Positions 17,746 to 26,522 of a DNA stretch of 64,000 bases are shown piece by piece. Every line of letters begins with the position of its first letter. Position 1 is the first letter of the stretch. The position numbers and the translations under genes are program-made. The notes beneath the pieces are model-generated. The model did no database searches, was not told the DNA's origin, and saw nothing but the letters and a program-made list of their open reading frames with translations. The DNA is from CAIUGU01 sp963819685. Lineage in GTDB: Bacteria; Pseudomonadota; Gammaproteobacteria; Steroidobacterales; Steroidobacteraceae. The stretch covers positions 310,001 through 374,000 of the forward strand of contig CAWFXI010000003.1 in NCBI GenBank assembly GCA_963819685.1. The letters run 5' to 3'.

Positions 17746-19687
17746 ATGTTCACGAGAAAGGTTTTCCTGAGCTGCGTCGTACTTTGCGTTACGGCGGCGT
17801 CGGTCTTTGCGGCAGGTCAGTCGAAAGTCACAACCGCAGCGGATAGCGACTGGCGCTACTACTCTGGCGACAACGGTTCAACCAAGTACTCACCGCTCGA
17901 TCAGATCAACAGGAACAATGTCTCTCAGCTCAAGGTCGCCTGGCGGCGCCCGTTTTTGAGTGCGGAGTTCAGAGCAGCGAATCCCGACATCAAACCCTCC
18001 AACAACTTTCGCGCCACGCCGATCAAGGTGGGCGGTGTTGTCTATGCGTCAACCGGAGTCGGGCTCGCGCAAGCCTTCGATCCGGTAACGGGCAGGACGA
18101 TCTGGGAACAGCGGACACCGCCCGAAGGCGTGCGCAACGGCATTGTCCCTCGCGGCATTGCGTATTGGCAGGAGGGATCGGAAGCGCGGGTGTTCACCTA
18201 TACCAACAATTTCCTGTACGCACTGAACCCGAAAACCGGCGAGCCGGTGGCGGGTTTCGGTAAGGATGGAAAAGTCGATCTCAATGATGGGCATTGGGGA
18301 TACGACCTGGCGCTGGACGTCGGCTCCTCTGGTCGTTCGCGATGTCGTCGTCATGGGCTCTACGTTGGTCGAACAGGACTCCGCGTCGAAGAAGGAGGGC
18401 GTGCCCGGAGACGTTCGCGCGTATGACGTGCGGACCGGGAAACTGCGTTGGACATTTCGAATCATTCCGCGTCCGGGCGAAGAGGGCAACGAGACCTGGA
18501 AAGGTGACTCCTGGACTTACACCGGTGCGGGCAACGTCTGGGCTCCCATGAGCGGCGACGATGAATTGGGCTATGTGTATCTGCCGACGACGAGCGTGAC
18601 CAACGACATGTACGGGGGTCATCGACTCGGCAACAACCTGTTCAGCGATTCCGTCGTGGCAGTGGAAGCCAGTACCGGCAAGAAAGTGTGGCACTACCAG
18701 ATCGTGCACCACGACCTCTTTGACTATGACAATCCTGCAGCACCGATTCTTGGCGACATTATGGTCGACGGACGCAGGATCAAGGCACTGGTGCAACTCA
18801 CCAAGCAGTCGTTTGCGTACGTGCTGGATCGCCGGACAGGAGTGCCGGTATGGCCGATCGTCGAGAAAGCAGTGCCCGTGTCCTCGGTCCCCGGAGAGGA
18901 GTCATCGCCAACACAGCCGTTTCCAGTGAAGCCTCCAGCCTTCGACCGGCAGGGACTGAGCGTCGATGACCTGATTGATTTCACCCCGGAGCTGCGGGCC
19001 GAAGCGATCGAAATCACGAAGAAATACGTCACCGGTCCCCTGTTCACACCTCCGTCCGTGGTCGGCGATGGTCCGAACGATACGAAGGGAACGATCCAGT
19101 TGCCCGGCTCGGTCGGTGGCGCGGACTGGACCGGCGCAGCATTTGATCCGGAGACAGGCTTCCTCTATGTCCCGTCCATGACGAATCCCTTTATCGCCAA
19201 TTTGTTGCCGACAACGCCCGAAGAAACCAACCTGCGCTATCGGGCCGGCTCGCGAGCGCTCATTCAGGGACCAAGGGGACTGCCGTTGACCAAGCCGCCC
19301 TACGGGCGAATTACTGCAATCGACTTGAACAAGGGGGACATCGCCTGGATGGTGCCCAATGGGGACGGTCCGCGTAATCACCCGGCAATCGCCCACCTGA
19401 AGCTGGGCCCGCTGGGCAATGCCGTACGCGCGGCTCCGCTGGTCACCAAGACACTGCTGTTTGTGAGCGAAGGCGATCAGATCAATATCAGAACGCCGCC
19501 GGGGGGTGGAGGCAACAAGTTGCGCGCCTTCGACAAGGCTACCGGCAAGACAGTGTGGGAAACGTCTCTTGACGCAGGGACCACCGGCACGCTAATGACG
19601 TATATGCAGAACGGCAAACAATATCTTGTAATGGCGATTGGTGGTCTGAATCATGATGCTGAATTTGTGGCCTATGCATTGCCTTAG
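17746..19687 (+). CDS. Second PQQ-dependent dehydrogenase, frameshifted near 18320
   Basis: A paralogue of the preceding gene with an intact signal peptide (MFTRKVFLSCVVLCVTAASV, FAA end). The first part runs in one frame from SDWRYYSGDNGSTKYSPLDQ to GHWGYDLALDVG. At about 18316-18325 homology moves to the next frame, continuing SAPLVVRDVVVMG, then VHHDLFDYDNPAAPILGDI, KQSFAYVLDRRTGVPVWPIV and GTLMTYMQNGKQYLVMAIGG. The rejoined protein is about 646 residues, a normal length. A one-base insertion explains it and everything downstream stays conserved, so either a sequencing error or a very recent mutation. It has 31-33% Gly/Pro-rich loops as usual and would deliver electrons to the cytochrome encoded next, which overlaps its stop. 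Confidence 0.88.
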
Positions 19688-20201
19688 CCCAGTGCGCGTC
19701 CGTCTCTTGCGGGTGATATCCACGATCGCGTCGCTGACGCTGCTTGCGACGCTGCCTGTGCGCCTCTCAGCTGAACCGACGGTGCAGGGAGCACCCGATG
19801 CAGCCCGGTATCTTGCGCAAGTCGCAGCAGAGCGCACGGCCCATGTGGAACTCTGCAGCATGTGCCACGACGCCAATCTGGTGGCCGGCTTCAATCGTCT
19901 GCCGACGGAGTGGGACGAAGTACTGGTCCGCATGCAGTCTTATGGCACCGTTGGAGCGCCAGAGCAGTTCGCACTGGTGCGTGGTTTTCTGCTGCGAAGC
20001 TATGGAAAGGTGAACATCAACACGGCTCCGGCCGCGGACCTCGCGCCGGTGATGGACCTGCAGCCCGAGATTGCGGAGGCCGTCGTCGCCTACCGCACTG
20101 AACACGGCGAATTCAAATCACCCGACGATTTGAAGAACGTGGCGGGCATCGATCCCGCCAAGATCGACGCGCGCAAGAACCGGATACTGGTGGTGCAGTG
20201 A
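19674..20201 (+). CDS. Periplasmic cytochrome c domain fused to a ComEA-like helix-hairpin-helix domain
   Basis: A small secreted protein overlapping the end of the PQQ gene. ATG 19674 gives about 175 residues; ATG 19653 is possible. A signal peptide precedes SAEPTVQG. A mono-heme c motif CSMCH is followed by NLVAGFNRLPTEWDEVLVRM, similar to cytochrome segments linked to quinoproteins. The C-terminal half, GKVNINTAPAADLAPVMDLQ and VVAYRTEHGEFKSPDDLKNV, is a ComEA-type helix-hairpin-helix pair that normally binds DNA or serves as a protein scaffold. Its position suggests it is the electron acceptor for the PQQ enzymes. The fusion is unusual; the HhH role is unknown and may be structural as in PsbU. 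Confidence 0.82.
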   Translation: MHCLSPVRVRLLRVISTIASLTLLATLPVRLSAEPTVQGAPDAARYLAQVAAERTAHVELCSMCHDANLVAGFNRLPTEWDEVLVRMQSYGTVGAPEQFALVRGFLLRSYGKVNINTAPAADLAPVMDLQPEIAEAVVAYRTEHGEFKSPDDLKNVAGIDPAKIDARKNRILVVQ

Positions 20202-20231
20202 TGATCACGCATCATCACCCGGGCAACCAAT

Positions 20232-20265
20232 AAAAACCCCGGCCGAGAGAAGATCCCGGCCGGGG
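20232..20265 (-). terminator. Rho-independent terminator of the TonB receptor gene
   Basis: A perfect 9-bp stem, CCCCGGCCG (20237-20245) and CGGCCGGGG (20257-20265), is followed on the minus strand by five Ts (20236-20232). It sits 46 bases beyond the minus-strand receptor stop. It lacks a T-run for the plus strand, although its stem may also slow readthrough from the cytochrome gene. Confidence 0.88.
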
Positions 20266-20310
20266 TCAGAGTTGCAGGAAGGGGTCTCGGATATCGACCG
20301 GGAGTCGATT

Positions 20311-22482
20311 CTAGAAATTGACCCGCAGATCCAGACCATACTGGCGCGGACGACCCGGGTCATGCACCAACGTACCGGCAGTTTGCACGAAGTTGATACC
20401 GCCAATCAGATAGAACTCGTTGGTCAGGTTGGTGCCATACGCCGCAATGCTCCACGTTCCACTCGGGGATTCATACTGCACGCGGCCGTTCAGCAGGCCA
20501 TAAGCGGGCATCTGGACGAAGTCCGCGTCAGTCACCGCACTGCGCTGTTCGTCCGTATAGGAATAGTCCAGGCTCGGCGCGATCGTCGCCCCGCTGGACA
20601 GCGTGTGGGTGTAACGTCCACCGACAGCGAACTTGTATTCCGGCGCTCGTTGCAGATCGGTGTCCGTTGTCACTCCGGCGACAGTGGGTTCGACTCGCGT
20701 GTATTCGCTATCGAGGTATGAAGCCGAGCCCGTTACGATGAATTTGTCGGTCACCGCAAACTGCGCCTCCACTTCCGCACCCTGCAGGCGAGCATCGCCG
20801 GCGTTCTCCGTGACAATCGTATTCAACTGGGAGAAGTATTTCAGGCTGTTGAACTGAATTTCCTTCCAGTCGGTATAGAAGATCGTCGGGTTGACCCGAA
20901 CCCTGGCGTCAGCAGACTGCCAACGCAACCCTCCTTCATAGGTCCACGCGGTTTCAGGATCGAAAGGGATGAAGCCCGTCGGAGAGACTGTTGGCGGTAC
21001 AGCGGTGGTGCCGCCACCCCGGAATCCCTTCGATGCCTTGACGTAGAACAGCGTATCGGGAGTCGCCTGGAAGTTGAGCCCAATCGCAGGGGAAGTGTCG
21101 TCGAAGCTCTGGTCGGACACCGAGGCAAAACCTGTGTTCTCGACAGTCGTGTCTTCCTTGCTGTAGCGAAGACCCAGCAGCAACGAGAGCCGGTCGGTGA
21201 AGCTGAACGTTCCCTGGCCATAGAAGGCATTGGCTGTGGTCTCGCCTATGGAGGCTGCACCCAGGGAGGAACACGGAAGAATGTTGAGGCACAAAACAGA
21301 CGGTGGTGTTTCGACCTTGGTGTCATAGTAGTAATAGCCCAGCGTCCACTTGAGCCTGTCGGCGAAACTGCTGCCGTTCAGCTGCAATTCTTCGGTAAAG
21401 AACTGGGTCTTGTTCCCTACGGTATCGAAAGTGAATAACGGCAACGGGCTGTCGTCACCGTCCAGTACCGAGCGCGTCCGCGTCTCGCTATAGGCACTGA
21501 TCGATTTCACGGTCAATGAATCGCTCAGCTTGTAGGCCGCAACCAGCTGACCTTCGTTGTAGTAGGCGTTGAAAAAATCCTTCCCGTCAAAGCCGGGATT
21601 CTGCCAGTCGCTGGTCGACAGAATCGCATCGGTATAATGCAGACTGGGGTTGATGAAGCGAACGATGCTTATGAGCGCGGCATTGTCATTGTAGCCCTCC
21701 ACCTGCGCGGCACGGCCGTTGGTTTCTTCCTTGAAGCCTTCGGCCTTGAGGTCAAGGGTCAGGCGATCACCCGGGGTCCAGCGCAGCTGGGCACGATACT
21801 GGGTAACTTCGTCCTCGCCACGCTTGAAGCCATTCAGGGTATCGTCGACGTAGCCGCCGTTCTTGTCATAGGCGGCTGCGAGACGCACGGCGACATCGTC
21901 GCTGATCGGTACGTTGAGTGCCCCACGCACGCCGCTGGTCTCCAGATTGCCGGCACTCACCTGCGCAAACCCGTTGGTGGTCTGGCTCGGCTTGACCGTC
22001 ACATATTGCACGGCACCCGCGATCGTGTTGCGACCGAACAGGGTGCCCTGCGGACCACGCAGCACTTCGATACGGTCGATATCCAGCAAGTTGAGCAGAT
22101 TGCCGGTGCCGGAGGGGTAGTACACCTCGTCGATATAGAGACCGACTGCCGCCTGCGCAGTACCGTCCACGCCGATACCCCGGATGGACAGGCCGCCCGA
22201 TGTGCTGCTTGTGTGGGCCCGGCTGCCAATCACGAGATTGGGTGTGAAGTTACCCACATCCAGCAGGTTCTTGATGCCGCGCTGCTCGAGCGCTTCGGCA
22301 GTCAATGCAGTGACCGAGACGGGGGTTCGCTGCAGCGACGTCTCCACTCTCTGGGCGGTAACGACAATTTCTTCCAGCGCAACCGGATTCGGCGATGCTG
22401 CCTGGGTCATTGCCGGGATAATGCCGCTGGCAGCCAGTGCCGCAGCAATTGGCCAATACAAAAGATTTTGTCGTGTGTTCAC
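20311..22482 (-). CDS. TonB-dependent outer-membrane receptor, copy 1
   Basis: A 723-residue receptor. GTG 22482 has GGGGAGAA seven bases upstream and starts a signal peptide (PIAAALAASGIIPAMTQAAS); the frame is open far upstream but is not protein-like. After cleavage come a TonB-box-like LEEIVVTAQRVETSLQRTPV, the plug (LDIDRIEVLRGPQGTLFGRN, TIAGAVQYVTVKPS) and a 22-strand-type barrel with LNFQATPDTLFYVKASKGF and GTNLTNEFYLIGGINF. It ends in the aromatic GLDLRVNF expected for BAM insertion. It is intact, unlike two of its paralogues here. It faces away from the DUF6152/WEGD genes at 23712 and ends at a strong terminator. The ligand is unknown; no plug-domain signature identifies siderophore or sugar. 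Confidence 0.92.
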   Translation of the reverse strand: MNTRQNLLYWPIAAALAASGIIPAMTQAASPNPVALEEIVVTAQRVETSLQRTPVSVTALTAEALEQRGIKNLLDVGNFTPNLVIGSRAHTSSTSGGLSIRGIGVDGTAQAAVGLYIDEVYYPSGTGNLLNLLDIDRIEVLRGPQGTLFGRNTIAGAVQYVTVKPSQTTNGFAQVSAGNLETSGVRGALNVPISDDVAVRLAAAYDKNGGYVDDTLNGFKRGEDEVTQYRAQLRWTPGDRLTLDLKAEGFKEETNGRAAQVEGYNDNAALISIVRFINPSLHYTDAILSTSDWQNPGFDGKDFFNAYYNEGQLVAAYKLSDSLTVKSISAYSETRTRSVLDGDDSPLPLFTFDTVGNKTQFFTEELQLNGSSFADRLKWTLGYYYYDTKVETPPSVLCLNILPCSSLGAASIGETTANAFYGQGTFSFTDRLSLLLGLRYSKEDTTVENTGFASVSDQSFDDTSPAIGLNFQATPDTLFYVKASKGFRGGGTTAVPPTVSPTGFIPFDPETAWTYEGGLRWQSADARVRVNPTIFYTDWKEIQFNSLKYFSQLNTIVTENAGDARLQGAEVEAQFAVTDKFIVTGSASYLDSEYTRVEPTVAGVTTDTDLQRAPEYKFAVGGRYTHTLSSGATIAPSLDYSYTDEQRSAVTDADFVQMPAYGLLNGRVQYESPSGTWSIAAYGTNLTNEFYLIGGINFVQTAGTLVHDPGRPRQYGLDLRVNF

Positions 22483-22504
22483 TGAAGCGTTCTCCCCTGT
22501 TTGC

Positions 22505-22564
22505 CTGATTGTTCTGTTTGCGGGCGCGAACCTGAAGGGGCATATCCCTTTTCTTTTCATGCCC
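22505..22564 (-). repeat. Leader element copy 1 upstream of TonB receptor 1
   Basis: Read on the minus strand, this 60-base segment shares GGGCAT, then AAAAGGGAT, then CCCTTCAGGTTCGCGCC and GCAA, with the plus-strand segment at 23522-23578. The core can fold AAGGG against CCCTT. It lies about 22 bases before the receptor start codon, in the probable 5' untranslated region. Confidence 0.5.
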
Positions 22565-22757
22565 TCCAACCGGTTCGGATTTAGCTTCATTTGTTCAATG
22601 TTGTCAATGTCAACGGTGTCGACCACCCACAACCTGCGCTTCCTCCATGGCAGCGCATTACCCGCCAGACTCAAGCTTGGGAGAGCGCGTTTCGATTGAC
22701 TGCACGAGCGAGCTGCCCGGTGATTCGCAGTGATGCTATTTCCCAAGGAAGCGCTGG

Positions 22758-23372
22758 TTACAAAATCCTGATCTGGACCTTGCGCCACTTGATGGCACCG
22801 GGAGGTGTGAGCCCCGGAACAGGAAAATACTGCAGCGCGAAATGGCCCTGAGCATGCTTGCTGTCCTCGACATTGGCGGTTTCGACGCCGTTCATCACGA
22901 CGATAAGCCTCGAGCCACGGGCAGTGATCTCCATCGTGTTCCACTTCCCGGCAGCTTTCAGGGTGCCGGGAACTTTCGCGACGTCAACAATCGCGCCGGT
23001 GCCATAGGTGGGGTCGGGTCGGCGATCGAAAATATTCACTTCGTAGGCATTCAAGGGAGTGACCATGGCCGGATCAAGCCCGCGGATGAAGACGCCGCTA
23101 TTGGTATTTTCTTCAGCCCAGAATTCGACCTTGATCTGAAAATCCCGGTAAGACTGTCTGGAAACCAGAGCACCGCCCGGACCGCTGTCGGCGACAATGG
23201 CGCCGCCCTCCGCGCGCCAGACCGTATCGCCCATCAGGCTGAAGTTATCAAGTCCTGAATTGCCGTCGATGAGCACTTGCCAGGTGTCATCCGGCTTTAC
23301 TGTGCTGGCGCATCCACCGAGAAACAGAACAGCTGCAAGCAGCCCACCAACGCTGCGAACCCGGATCTTCAT
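22758..23372 (-). CDS. DUF1080-domain lipoprotein, paralogue of the one at 8053
   Basis: A 204-residue lipoprotein with lipobox LGGCAST (Cys about residue 21). The DUF1080 domain shows WQVLIDGNSGLDNFSLMG, VWRAEGGAIVADSG, YRDFQIKVEFWAEENTNSGV, AYEVNIFDRRPDPTYGTGAI, GKWNTMEITARGSRLIVVMN and IKWRKVQIRIL. It aligns end to end with the protein at 8053-8667. It precedes TonB receptor 1 on the same strand with a 275-base gap that contains leader element 1, so it may or may not share a transcript. Carbohydrate or glycoside binding or hydrolysis is suggested by the family, not shown. No signs of damage. Confidence 0.88.
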   Translation of the reverse strand: MKIRVRSVGGLLAAVLFLGGCASTVKPDDTWQVLIDGNSGLDNFSLMGDTVWRAEGGAIVADSGPGGALVSRQSYRDFQIKVEFWAEENTNSGVFIRGLDPAMVTPLNAYEVNIFDRRPDPTYGTGAIVDVAKVPGTLKAAGKWNTMEITARGSRLIVVMNGVETANVEDSKHAQGHFALQYFPVPGLTPPGAIKWRKVQIRIL

Positions 23373-23480
23373 GAGTGTTTCCCCTGGAGTTGTGTCGAAG
23401 CTGGAATTGTGAAGTGGCCGGGATTCTATTCAGGCGGTGGCATCCCGGCAAGGAACCTCACCGCAATGTTTCCGTTGTTG

Positions 23481-23509
23481 TTGACGATGGCAACAGTTGG
23501 AAATAGTAT
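23481..23509 (+). promoter_or_regulatory. Sigma70-type promoter for the 23712 operon
   Basis: TTGACG (23481-23486), a 17-base spacer, and TAGTAT (23504-23509). Predicted start of transcription near 23516, just before leader element 2. Confidence 0.5.
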
Positions 23510-23521
23510 TCGTCCGCAAGG

Positions 23522-23578
23522 GGGCATTGGAAAAAAGGGATCGCGGCCCTTCAGGTTCGCGCCGGCAAGCAAGATCAA
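23522..23578 (+). repeat. Leader element copy 2 upstream of the DUF6152/WEGD operon
   Basis: Shares GGGCAT, AAAAGGGAT, CCCTTCAGGTTCGCGCC and GCAA with the minus-strand copy at 22505-22564, with AAGGG/CCCTT able to pair. Located directly downstream of the promoter at 23481-23509, so it should be transcribed. Confidence 0.5.
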
Positions 23579-23711
23579 GCCCCGAGAGAGATGTAATCGG
23601 TGACGTCAACGAGATCGACGGTTTCGGCAGACAGCAATGTCGACCTGGCCGGCCGCGACAGTGTGGCGTGACGCTCTGCAATGTTTTCTGTGGACACGAG
23701 GTTCAGCCGAT

Positions 23712-24161
23712 ATGAAGAAGGTCGTTGCGGAAAGGGTCATGTCAGCACTGGTGGCGTCGCTGGCAATCGGAGCGCCGGCACTGGCGCACCATTCTTTTTC
23801 GGCGTTCGATATGACCAAGGAAGTCGAGGTGCAGGGGGTCGTCAAGCAGTTTCGCTGGATGAACCCGCATAGCGCGCTGCTGCTCACCAGCAAGGATGCG
23901 GCGGGTAGCCCGGTAGAGATTTACATCGAGATGGGCGGGCCAGGAATGCTCGTGCGCAACGGCTGGCTGCGAGAATCGGTGAAGCCGGGCGATGCGATCA
24001 AGGCAACGATCCATCCGATGCGCGACGGCAGTCCCGGCGGCGATCTGGTCAAGGTTGTCCTTCCCGATGGCCGTACACTTTCGGGCTCGTTGAACATCAA
24101 CTTTGCACCGGGAGTCGTGCCCCCTGGGCCGAAAGCGCCAGCTGAGCCAGGAGCGAAGTAA
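23712..24161 (+). CDS. DUF6152 family periplasmic protein, copy 1
   Basis: A 149-residue exported protein. The signal peptide ends GAPALA and the mature chain would begin HHSFSAFDMTKEVEVQG (H26). Then QFRWMNPHSALLL with the conserved NPH, NGWLRESVKPGDAI, and TIHPMRDGSPGGDLVKVVLP. Two His at the N-terminus, NPH and the later His could form a metal site; that is inference. The family has a small beta-barrel-like pattern and no assigned function. ATG 23712 begins the signal peptide. The stop overlaps the next start (TAATG), so it is translated together with the WEGD protein. It is the closest relative of copy 5 at 62764. Confidence 0.87.
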   Translation: MKKVVAERVMSALVASLAIGAPALAHHSFSAFDMTKEVEVQGVVKQFRWMNPHSALLLTSKDAAGSPVEIYIEMGGPGMLVRNGWLRESVKPGDAIKATIHPMRDGSPGGDLVKVVLPDGRTLSGSLNINFAPGVVPPGPKAPAEPGAK

Positions 24162-24967
24162 TGAATCACACTCTTGCGAACAGGGGAGCCGGCCGCTCGC
24201 TGTTGCTGGTCTCCTGTCTGTTGATGACGCTGGCCACACCCCTTGCCTCTGCGCAGACGGCCCAGGCGGGCAAATACCCGGGCGCCCTGGATCGGGATAA
24301 TCTGAGCAAGCCCCGCCCCAAGCCGCCCTTCGATCTGACAGGCACCTGGTCGTTTGTTGTCGATCCCAAGAGCGGCTTCAACAATTTCATGCCGTTACCG
24401 GAGCTCACGCCCGACGCACAGGCTGCGCTTGCCAAGTTCAAGGAATATTCGGCCAAAGGTCTGGAGTATCGCGATGATCCGGGCGCGTGCTGGCCGGTGG
24501 GCATGCCGCGCATCATGACGCGCTTCTTTCCGGTCCAGATCATCCAGCTGCCCACGATGGTGCAGTTGACGACGATGTTCGACAACAACCCTCGCTGGAT
24601 ATACACCGATGGCCGCCCTCATCCGCCTGATGCAGAACTCGTCTACACGTACAACGGTCATTCCATTGGGCGGTGGGAAGGCGACTCGCTGGTCGTCGAT
24701 ACTATCGCCCTTAACGGTGACCACCACTGGATACAGGAAGGCATTCCGGCCAGTGACAAGTTGCACATAGTCGAGCGCTACCGCCTCGTCGACGGCGGCA
24801 AGGCCTTCGAGGTCCAGTTCACGATGACCGATCCCGACAACTGGAAGGGCGAGTGGGTCAACACCAAGCGTTTCAACCGCACTGAGCGTGTCGACATCGA
24901 GGAACACGGCTGCATCTACGAGCTGGTCAGGGATATGCCGAGTTTCAAGTTCAATGTGCGTCAGTAG
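24161..24967 (+). CDS. WEGD-family secreted protein, copy 1
   Basis: A 268-residue secreted protein of unknown function. Signal peptide about residues 1-32 (LLLVSCLLMTLATPLASAQ). The domain begins DLTGTWSFVVDPKSGF and contains DDPGACWPVGMPRIMTRF, RWIYTDGRPHPPDAELVYTY, the hallmark GHSIGRWEGDSLVVDT, and HIVERYRLVDGGKAFEVQFT followed by TMTDPDNWKGEW. This looks like a lipocalin- or propeller-type beta domain with a conserved Cys (GACWP) and second Cys (EHGCIY). It overlaps the DUF6152 stop by the TAATG arrangement. Same length and close sequence as the copies at 61616 and 63189. I infer it acts together with DUF6152 and the TonB receptor. Confidence 0.87.
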   Translation: MNHTLANRGAGRSLLLVSCLLMTLATPLASAQTAQAGKYPGALDRDNLSKPRPKPPFDLTGTWSFVVDPKSGFNNFMPLPELTPDAQAALAKFKEYSAKGLEYRDDPGACWPVGMPRIMTRFFPVQIIQLPTMVQLTTMFDNNPRWIYTDGRPHPPDAELVYTYNGHSIGRWEGDSLVVDTIALNGDHHWIQEGIPASDKLHIVERYRLVDGGKAFEVQFTMTDPDNWKGEWVNTKRFNRTERVDIEEHGCIYELVRDMPSFKFNVRQ

Positions 24968-25055
24968 CGCCCGTTGACTGCGCGCTGATTTTTGTAATTT
25001 TTTTAAGACACATAATGGTCAGGCGCTGCGCCGGGACCTGTGGAGGTTCTGACGA

Positions 25056-25454
25056 ATGAAATTCAAGTTGTCATGTATGGTAGTCACCGCTGCGCTGTTT
25101 GCGGCGCAGGTGAGTTCCGTTTCGGCTCACCACTCCTTTGCGATGTTCGATGAGGTCAAGGAACAGATCATCGTCGGCGTGGTGACCGAGTTCCAGTGGA
25201 CCAATCCCCACACCTGGATCGAGATGGACGTGACTGACGCCAAGGGAGTGGTGAAGCACTGGAGCATCGAGGGTGGCAGCGTGCTGGGCCTGGCGCGACA
25301 GGGCTGGAAGCGCACGACCCTCAAGCCCGGCGACAAGATCAGCGTGCTCATCCACCCGCTGAAGAACGGCGGGCCGGGTGGCAGCCTGATGGGTGTCGTC
25401 ACCGCCGACGGCAAAACCCTCGGCGAACCCCTCACTCCTCCGGCCAAGAAGTAG
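25056..25454 (+). CDS. DUF6152 family periplasmic protein, copy 2
   Basis: A 132-residue exported protein. Signal peptide ends SSVSA; mature start HHSFAMFDEVKEQIIVGVVT (H25). Conserved NPH occurs in EFQWTNPHTWIEMDV, and the C-terminal LIHPLKNGGPGGSLMGVVTA matches the family. The 88-base gap upstream is AT-rich (runs of T around 24990-25005) with a TTGACT at 24974, so it may have its own weak promoter; GGAGG lies 11 bases before the ATG. It is followed after seven bases by a second WEGD protein. More divergent from copies 1 and 5 than they are from each other. Confidence 0.87.
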   Translation: MKFKLSCMVVTAALFAAQVSSVSAHHSFAMFDEVKEQIIVGVVTEFQWTNPHTWIEMDVTDAKGVVKHWSIEGGSVLGLARQGWKRTTLKPGDKISVLIHPLKNGGPGGSLMGVVTADGKTLGEPLTPPAKK

Positions 25455-25461
25455 GCGCATC

Positions 25462-26291
25462 ATGAACGGTTCAACGGCAAACAGAATCATCCGCGCTGGC
25501 CTGCTCTCCGGCGTCTGTACGCTGGTGCTCGCCTGCGCGCCGCCGGCGGCGAAGACTCCCGACCTGAACGGAATCTGGGTGACCGCCGACAGCTTCATGG
25601 ACACGCAGGACGGGACGTTTCTCGCTGCGCCAGGGCGCGCTGAGGCGACTGCACGCGAGGGCAGGATCGCTTTTGGTGAAGGAGGACTGCCCAAATTGAA
25701 GGGCGAGTACGCCGAGCGCTTTGCAGCCGCGCAGCTTGCGGACAAGGAAGCCGAGGCCAGGGGTCAGCCGATCGCGACCCCTTCGTCCGACTGCATTCCG
25801 TCGGGAATGCCGATGTTCTGGATCGGGCCCTACGCGTTTGAGATCCTGCAGAACGATAAGCAGATCAACGCCTTCCAGGAGAGCTGGGAACAGACCCGTC
25901 GCATCTATCTGGACGGGCGTGCACACCCGAGCCTGGACGATGCGGATCCGCTCTATCAGGGGCACTCAGTTGGACATTGGGAAGGCGACACTCTGGTGGT
26001 CGACACCGTCAATATCGTTCCCGGAGACATCGCTGTATTGGTGCGCCCCATAGCGACAAGATGCAGATTTCGGAGCGCCTGCGGCTGGTCGAACCCGATC
26101 TGCTTGAGATCCAGATGTCCGTCCAGGATCCGGAAGCCCTCGAGGAGCCCTGGGTCACTACCCGCAAATTGCGTCGCAAGCCCGGGATGGAAATCCGCGA
26201 CTACGTTTGCGCGGAGAACAATCGCAATCGCTCCGACGCCAACGGGTTCACCCTGGATGGCGTCACCCAGTCACCCCCCCCGTCCAAATAG
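25462..26291 (+). CDS. WEGD-family lipoprotein, frameshifted near 26043
   Basis: Signal peptide with lipobox LVLACAP (Cys about residue 25), then DLNGIWVTADSFMD, the conserved DCIPSGMPMFWIGPYAF, RRIYLDGRAHPSLDDADPLY and GHSVGHWEGDTLVVDT. At about 26038-26048 the homologous sequence moves to a different frame: the continuation HSDKMQISERLRLVEPDLLE, then PWVTTRKLRRKP and RDYVCAENNRNRSD lies one base back, ending at 26291. A one-base deletion explains it; without repair the frame runs on to about 26322 in unrelated sequence. Note His in place of Arg in GHSVGHWEGD. Forms a pair with the DUF6152 gene seven bases upstream, and the terminator at 26332 ends the operon. Confidence 0.83.
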
Positions 26292-26331
26292 GCGAGCTTT
26301 CAAGACTCCGCTTACTTTGTGACAGGCACCT

Positions 26332-26363
26332 CTCCCCCGAGCGCGAGCCCGGGGGAGTTTTTT
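26332..26363 (+). terminator. Rho-independent terminator of the 23712-26291 operon
   Basis: CTCCCCCG (26332-26339) and CGGGGGAG (26350-26357) form an 8-bp GC-rich stem, followed by six Ts (26358-26363). It lies 41 bases beyond the WEGD gene stop. Confidence 0.9.
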
Positions 26364-26522
26364 CCGTCAGCTCGTGAGGCGAACGAAACAGGGTGGAACG
26401 ATAAATTACCGCTTCGCTTACGCCACTCCAGCGAAAGCTGCTTGCGATTCACGTCGAAGAGCCCTCGAGGCCACCCGAAGCGTCACGGTCAACTGCTGAG
26501 CGGCACCAATAGATGCACCCGG

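Larger units (their letters stand above)
23373..23711. other. Divergent intergenic region with promoter and leader element
   Basis: About 340 bases between the minus-strand DUF1080 gene and the plus-strand DUF6152/WEGD operon. It holds the sigma70-like promoter at 23481-23509 and leader element copy 2 at 23522-23578. The remaining bases, 23580-23711, show no convincing reading frame and probably form a long leader. Confidence 0.5.

Noticed and set aside
20311..22944. Longer N-terminus for TonB receptor 1, starting at 22944
   Set aside because: The extra 154 codons are antisense-like and run through leader element 1; the GTG at 22482 has a good Shine-Dalgarno and starts a signal peptide.
23522..23578. 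Leader element as an intrinsic terminator
   Set aside because: The AAGGG/CCCTT stem is short and not followed by a T-run; better explained as a shared leader or operator.
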